From Candidatus Woesearchaeota archaeon (GTDB lineage: Archaea > Nanobdellota > Nanobdellia > Woesearchaeales > GW2011-AR15), in contig JAFGJW010000002.1 of NCBI GenBank assembly GCA_016928835.1, positions 1 through 33,710 of the forward strand: a stretch of DNA of 33,710 nt, written 5' to 3'. The translations under genes and the position numbers were made by a program. A model generated the notes under the pieces. It had not been told where the DNA came from, made no database searches, and saw nothing but the letters and a program-made list of their open reading frames with translations. Below, in pieces: positions 30,195-33,710 of the stretch (the stretch's first letter is position 1; every line of letters begins with the position of its first letter).

Positions 30195-32618
30195 CTATTT
30201 TTTCTTTGAAAATAGGCCAATGAACCAATCAACTATCTTTTTCAACAGACTTTTCTCATATATATTGACAATCTCCTCATCTGTTGTAGTCGTTGTTGTG
30301 CCTGTTCCGGGTAATGAAGAATCTCCCTGAGATCCGCTTGAACCAGCTGATGTGCTCACTGCGCTGATTGAGAGAGGGTCTGATACAGCACGGTAGGTAC
30401 TGTCCTTGTAAGAGTAATATGCAACTGCTTTATCTGTAAATATATTATCTTTTGTTAAATTATAGGTTATGTTCTGCTCAGTCTCAGGCCCTATTGTAAG
30501 GTTCCATTCCTGAATATCATATAATTGTATTATGGCCTCAGTGTCTCCGATATTCCTAATAGTCAATGTTACATTTGCCACATCTTCCTCACCCAATGTA
30601 TTTTTATCCACTAGCTTGGTTAGCAGAACAACTGGGCCTTCAAGCACAACTTGTGTTACACTGATAGAAATTGCAGCTGCTGTTGAATTCAGCTCCCTTC
30701 CAAGATAGTTAGCATATCTGAATATGGAGCTATCCAATCCAATTGTGCCATACGTTTTAGGTCTCACCTTTTCTGTGACCCTTAATGACTCTCCAGGGTC
30801 CATCTTATCAATAGATGTACTAAAAGAGTCCACAGTATCAAACTCCTGATCTTCAGTAAAAAATAATACAATGTCATACACCGGCTCTGTGTCTCTGTTC
30901 TCAATCACATAATTTACTTCTGATGTCTTTCCGAGATGCATTGAGCCTGCTGATTTTGTTACACTAACATCGCTGCTTCTGGGAGTTACTGTCAGTGTTT
31001 TTATTGTATAGGGGTTGTATTCCCCCTCAAGGTCCTTATAGTATACATCAGTGCGTAGCTCATATGCTGTCTCAGCAATGATTCTGGGAGCAGTTATCTG
31101 ATAGGAATATGCTTCCAATGATTGGCCGGGCGCAAGGGAGAGTGTGTTTGAGGTCACACCTTCGATCTTAAAATTTGGGATATCTTCTGACACTTTAATA
31201 TTGTATATGGTATCCTCTACTCTGTCGTTTGTTAACTGGACAGTCACTGTTACTATGCCTTCTTCTTCTATTGAATCAGCAGAAAGTGTTTTTGTTATTG
31301 ATATGCCCCTTATTGGCACAATTGTTATTTTTTTTGTTGTTTTTTGACTAAATTCTTCACCATGCTGGGATTCATAGGTAATGTTGAGGTCTATATCATG
31401 AGTAGTTGAGGAAGTTACATCAGGGAGAGCAAACATCATATCCACTAATCTATCGCTTTGATTGACAGCAAGTCTTGGATATGAAAGACCTGTTATATTT
31501 AGTAGGGTGCTTGAGAAGTGCGGCTTGACATTTTTAATATCAATAAAAGAATTGAGGTTCTTAACACCAAAAGTAATGCGAATGCTCTTTCCTTCTTCAA
31601 AAGACTGTTCATTCTCTAAGGAAGAAGTGATTTCTATCCCCTTATTTACTACATTAATCTCCTTCGTTATTGTCTTTGTCAGTGACATAGTGTCATAATC
31701 ATAGTCAACTGTCATAATCAATAGAGAGGTCCCTGATAGTTTCCCAGAAACATCAATATAGAATTTTTTTGTTCCGTTTGTCAATGACCCGTCCCATACA
31801 TATAGGCCCTCCTCTTCTTCAAGATTATGATTCTCAACAACCAGGCTTTTCGGAACTGTGATTTCAAGCCTCTTTATGTCAATATCGTCTTCGATTAGAT
31901 TTGTAATAGAGAAATTTACTCTAGTCTCTTCCATCATTTCAATCTCACTCTTATCTGCAAGTATGCTACTCTCAAGAAGCGGCTCAACTGTGAATGAAAC
32001 ACTGGACGAATAATACTTCGAACCCAGGTACTCGACATAAGCGCGGAGGGTTGTATCCACTTTTTCTGTACAATAAACCTCATAGCTAAATGATACACTA
32101 TCCTGGCTTTCTATATCTCCTTCCCATAGGACTTGGTTATCAGCAATATCGCAGGATGAACATTTTTCAATTGCAAAGGAAGAAGGAAAATCCTCAATAT
32201 ATTTAACTTCTGTTGCTTCTGTATCACCTGTATTAGTAATCTCAACACTAAAGGTTGCCTTATCACCAACACTTAGTGTTGTGGCTGATATTGCTCTCTG
32301 TATTGAGAATTTTGGTTTTATAGTGTATATCTTAACATAGACTTTGTAATCCGCAATATCCAGATCATAAACAGAAGAATTAAAATATATCTCATTCAAC
32401 GGAAAAAGCCCCGACTCGCGCTTGCCGATAACAATTGTATTTGCACCTGATGTCACTAGGATTGTACTGCCGCCCGTTGCCACATCAATTTTATAGTTCT
32501 CACCACCTATTGTCACAGAGTTATGGTTAACGACCCAGTTGTTGTACACTAGGTCTCCTGCTGCTGCAAATGATGCTACTAGTATAAACATAATAATTGG
32601 AAGTGAAACTTTTTTCAT
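30195..32618 (-). CDS. S-layer-like repeat protein (COG1361/CARDB type)
   Basis: 807 aa. The signal peptide is ~1-21 (LPIIMFILVASFAAAGD). A distinct ~90-residue N-terminal domain precedes about five or six Ig-like repeats of ~100 residues, recognisable by phrases such as VEITNTGDTEATEVKYIEDF, VTVQLTNDRVEDTIYNIKVS and LTIRNIGDTEAIIQLYDI: the COG1361/CARDB/DUF11 pattern of archaeal surface proteins. Several N-x-S/T sequons. A Ser/Gly- then Thr-rich linker (GSSGSQGDSS, TTTTTT) leads to a C-terminal amphipathic tail SLLKKIVDWFIGLFSKKK. It has no PEF motif, so it is not an obvious archaeosortase substrate. Translated with the upstream gene (4-nt overlap). Confidence 0.8.
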   Translation of the reverse strand: MKKVSLPIIMFILVASFAAAGDLVYNNWVVNHNSVTIGGENYKIDVATGGSTILVTSGANTIVIGKRESGLFPLNEIYFNSSVYDLDIADYKVYVKIYTIKPKFSIQRAISATTLSVGDKATFSVEITNTGDTEATEVKYIEDFPSSFAIEKCSSCDIADNQVLWEGDIESQDSVSFSYEVYCTEKVDTTLRAYVEYLGSKYYSSSVSFTVEPLLESSILADKSEIEMMEETRVNFSITNLIEDDIDIKRLEITVPKSLVVENHNLEEEEGLYVWDGSLTNGTKKFYIDVSGKLSGTSLLIMTVDYDYDTMSLTKTITKEINVVNKGIEITSSLENEQSFEEGKSIRITFGVKNLNSFIDIKNVKPHFSSTLLNITGLSYPRLAVNQSDRLVDMMFALPDVTSSTTHDIDLNITYESQHGEEFSQKTTKKITIVPIRGISITKTLSADSIEEEGIVTVTVQLTNDRVEDTIYNIKVSEDIPNFKIEGVTSNTLSLAPGQSLEAYSYQITAPRIIAETAYELRTDVYYKDLEGEYNPYTIKTLTVTPRSSDVSVTKSAGSMHLGKTSEVNYVIENRDTEPVYDIVLFFTEDQEFDTVDSFSTSIDKMDPGESLRVTEKVRPKTYGTIGLDSSIFRYANYLGRELNSTAAAISISVTQVVLEGPVVLLTKLVDKNTLGEEDVANVTLTIRNIGDTEAIIQLYDIQEWNLTIGPETEQNITYNLTKDNIFTDKAVAYYSYKDSTYRAVSDPLSISAVSTSAGSSGSQGDSSLPGTGTTTTTTDEEIVNIYEKSLLKKIVDWFIGLFSKKK

Positions 32619-33163
32619 TTTTCAATTAATCTTTTTGCTCTCTGCGCAGAGATATAAAATATTTTTATTAGTCTGAAAAAGGCGGTTTCCGGAAATACCT
32701 TGAGATTATCATTTTTGTACTCTTTTAATACAAGTAAGAGTCCACCTTCTGTCACTAAAGTACTAAATTCCTCTGGAATACTTTCGTTAAAGCTGAAGTC
32801 TTGCTGTTTAAAGATAAATAACTTATACCTAGTGCCAAGTATTTCATTAAGGTCATTCTCATCATAAAGCTGCTGTATGTCACTAATGCTCTCCTCTGAT
32901 AATATGGCAGCTGGTTCAAAATCTTGTGCTTCAAAGCCAGTAATAATTGTATTATCGTCTAATAAGAGAAAAAGACTTTGTTGTGAGTATAGGTTTTTTC
33001 GTAAGTCATTAACATCTTTGGCAACAAAATAGCCACATACAAGGGCTATTATTGTTATAATCACAGCAAAAAATATCAGGGTTTTCAAGAGCTGCCTGAC
33101 AATCTTGAAGATTACTATGAAAATGACTACTAGCACCACCAGATATAATAACAATTTTATCAT
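32615..33163 (-). CDS. Membrane-anchored protein of unknown function
   Basis: 182 aa, no family recognised. Two hydrophobic segments at the N-terminus (~2-20 and ~27-48) are followed by a soluble domain of ~130 residues. That domain has an alternating pattern (SLFLLLDDNTIITGFEAQDF, YKLFIFKQQDF, LLLVLKEYK) suggesting an alpha/beta fold. A TATA-like ATATTTAAAAAC (~33185-33196) lies ~28 nt before the ATG. It overlaps the S-layer-like gene by 4 nt, so the two are co-expressed; it may assist secretion or assembly of that protein. Confidence 0.6.
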   Translation of the reverse strand: MIKLLLYLVVLVVIFIVIFKIVRQLLKTLIFFAVIITIIALVCGYFVAKDVNDLRKNLYSQQSLFLLLDDNTIITGFEAQDFEPAAILSEESISDIQQLYDENDLNEILGTRYKLFIFKQQDFSFNESIPEEFSTLVTEGGLLLVLKEYKNDNLKVFPETAFFRLIKIFYISAQRAKRLIEK

Positions 33164-33189
33164 ACAAGAATTATAGATATGCCCTGTTT

Positions 33190-33399
33190 TTAAATATTGT
33201 GTTTGTAGTTTAAGATATGAAACAGAGATTTAAGGATAGCAAAGATTGAGACAATAATCAAGACAGTATCAATAATAACTGAGGGAACACCTATTCTAAA
33301 AAAAGCGATTCCCAATTTCATGTCAACATATCCAACAACAAATACTAAGAAAAAGACTACTAAGAAACTCATTAAAAAGAGCAATTCCTTTTTTTCCAT
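33190..33399 (-). CDS. Small membrane protein of unknown function
   Basis: 69 aa with two long hydrophobic segments (LLFLMSFLVVFFLVFVVGYV and VPSVIIDTVLIIVSIFAILK). No family recognised. Its ATG follows the stop of the upstream 40-aa gene by 1 nt (TAA-A-ATG), so the two are coupled. It lies 26 nt before the next minus-strand gene. Confidence 0.6.
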   Translation of the reverse strand: MEKKELLFLMSFLVVFFLVFVVGYVDMKLGIAFFRIGVPSVIIDTVLIIVSIFAILKSLFHILNYKHNI

Positions 33400-33400
33400 T

Positions 33401-33523
33401 TTACCAGATTGCTACACCCACTACAATTAGGATTAATCCAAGAATAATTAATGAATAAGCAACTAATTGGTCCTTGGTAAGAGTATTTTTTCCCCCAGGT
33501 GATTTAAAAAGGCTGAGCTTCAT
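33401..33523 (-). CDS. Tiny single-span membrane protein (40 aa)
   Basis: A 40-aa frame on the minus strand: MKLSLFKSPGGKNTLTKDQL, then a hydrophobic helix YSLIILGLILIVVGVAIW and stop. A GGAATG-like sequence precedes the ATG and a TATA box TATAAAAATATT (~33545-33556) is ~28 nt upstream, giving a nearly leaderless mRNA. It is coupled to the following 69-aa membrane gene by a 1-nt gap. Family unknown. The coding call rests on promoter, coupling and a clean transmembrane pattern. Confidence 0.6.
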   Translation of the reverse strand: MKLSLFKSPGGKNTLTKDQLVAYSLIILGLILIVVGVAIW

Positions 33524-33589
33524 TCCAGATAATAATAATGCAATAATATTTTTATAGTTATTGTTTTAGAGAAAAGTTATTTTCTAAGA

Positions 33590-33710
33590 AAAATTTAAAA
33601 GCAAAACTTATTTCCTAGAGAATATCCTTACTTAGCTCATCTGATAACACGCAATCCTTATCAGCATTGATGGGGATAGTGCGACATGCGCTCACTTTGT
33701 GAGCTTAGTC
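33590..33710 (+). other. Hairpin-rich sequence at the right edge, possible start of a structured RNA
   Basis: A TATA-like AAATTTAAAAGC (~33590-33601) is followed by two hairpins: CTGATAA/TTATCAG around a 10-nt loop (33641-33664) and GCTCAC/GTGAGC around TTT (33690-33704). AGCTCA at 33634 could also pair with TGAGCT near 33700. No protein gene of convincing length covers it. It may be the 5' part of a non-coding RNA cut by the window edge; class unknown. Confidence 0.3.

Noticed and set aside
33623-33704. 26-aa minus-strand frame (GTG start, begins after a stop at ~33705) over the right-edge hairpins
   Set aside because: The amino-acid make-up looks plausible, but it is very short, has no promoter or ribosome site, and overlaps two perfect hairpins.

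Overview
This is archaeal-type DNA, AT-rich and densely coded. The signs are TATA boxes (TTTATATA or TTTAAATA type) centred about 24-30 nt before many start codons, so that several mRNAs are probably leaderless; PEF-CTERM tails on three secreted proteins together with an archaeosortase; a NikR regulator; a DUF354 protein; and a DUF1616-like membrane protein. Lineage cannot be fixed from this window. A DPANN/Woesearchaeota-like or other uncultured archaeon is a guess. No rRNA, tRNA, CRISPR or transposase gene was seen. No gene-free stretch exceeds 300 bases.

Layout. (1) 1-990: the 3' part of a GT-C-like membrane protein. (2) 1071-1818, minus: a toxin-antitoxin cassette (51-aa RHH protein, 96-aa RHH antitoxin, RelE toxin) with a 9-bp inverted repeat at its promoter. 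(3) 1987-19808: a large surface-glycan region. It has a flippase on plus, a minus trio (GT4, ATP-grasp, GT2), a methyltransferase on plus, and a tightly overlapping nine-gene minus operon from 19808 down to 7438. The operon order is DUF354, GT4, NodB deacetylase, GT4-GT2 fusion, GT-C, CapK/PaaK-like, GT4, then two more CapK/PaaK-like genes. (4) 19908-21074: a methylthiotransferase-like radical SAM protein without a TRAM domain. (5) 21204-25314: three small Cys-containing secreted proteins with PEF-CTERM tails, interleaved with nikR, two NikR-linked small membrane proteins, and a WecA/AglH-type sugar-phosphate transferase. (6) 25470-29121: an archaeosortase operon (778-aa sequon-rich exported protein, DUF1616-like membrane protein, archaeosortase). 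(7) 29118-33523: a YdjM-like membrane protein, a CPBP protease resembling the CAAX protease of bacterial exosortase systems, an 807-aa S-layer-like repeat protein, and small membrane proteins, two of them of unknown function near the right edge.

How it fits together (inference). The sugar-phosphate transferase starts a lipid-linked glycan. The GT operon and trio extend and decorate it, and the flippase moves it outward. The exported proteins, rich in N-x-S/T sequons or Thr-rich linkers, are likely acceptors. The archaeosortase would cut the PEF tails and transfer the proteins to a membrane anchor, perhaps with help from the DUF1616-like pair and the CPBP protease. The most interesting parts are the PEF-CTERM/archaeosortase module with its shared 5' leader box and the NikR-linked membrane protein pair.
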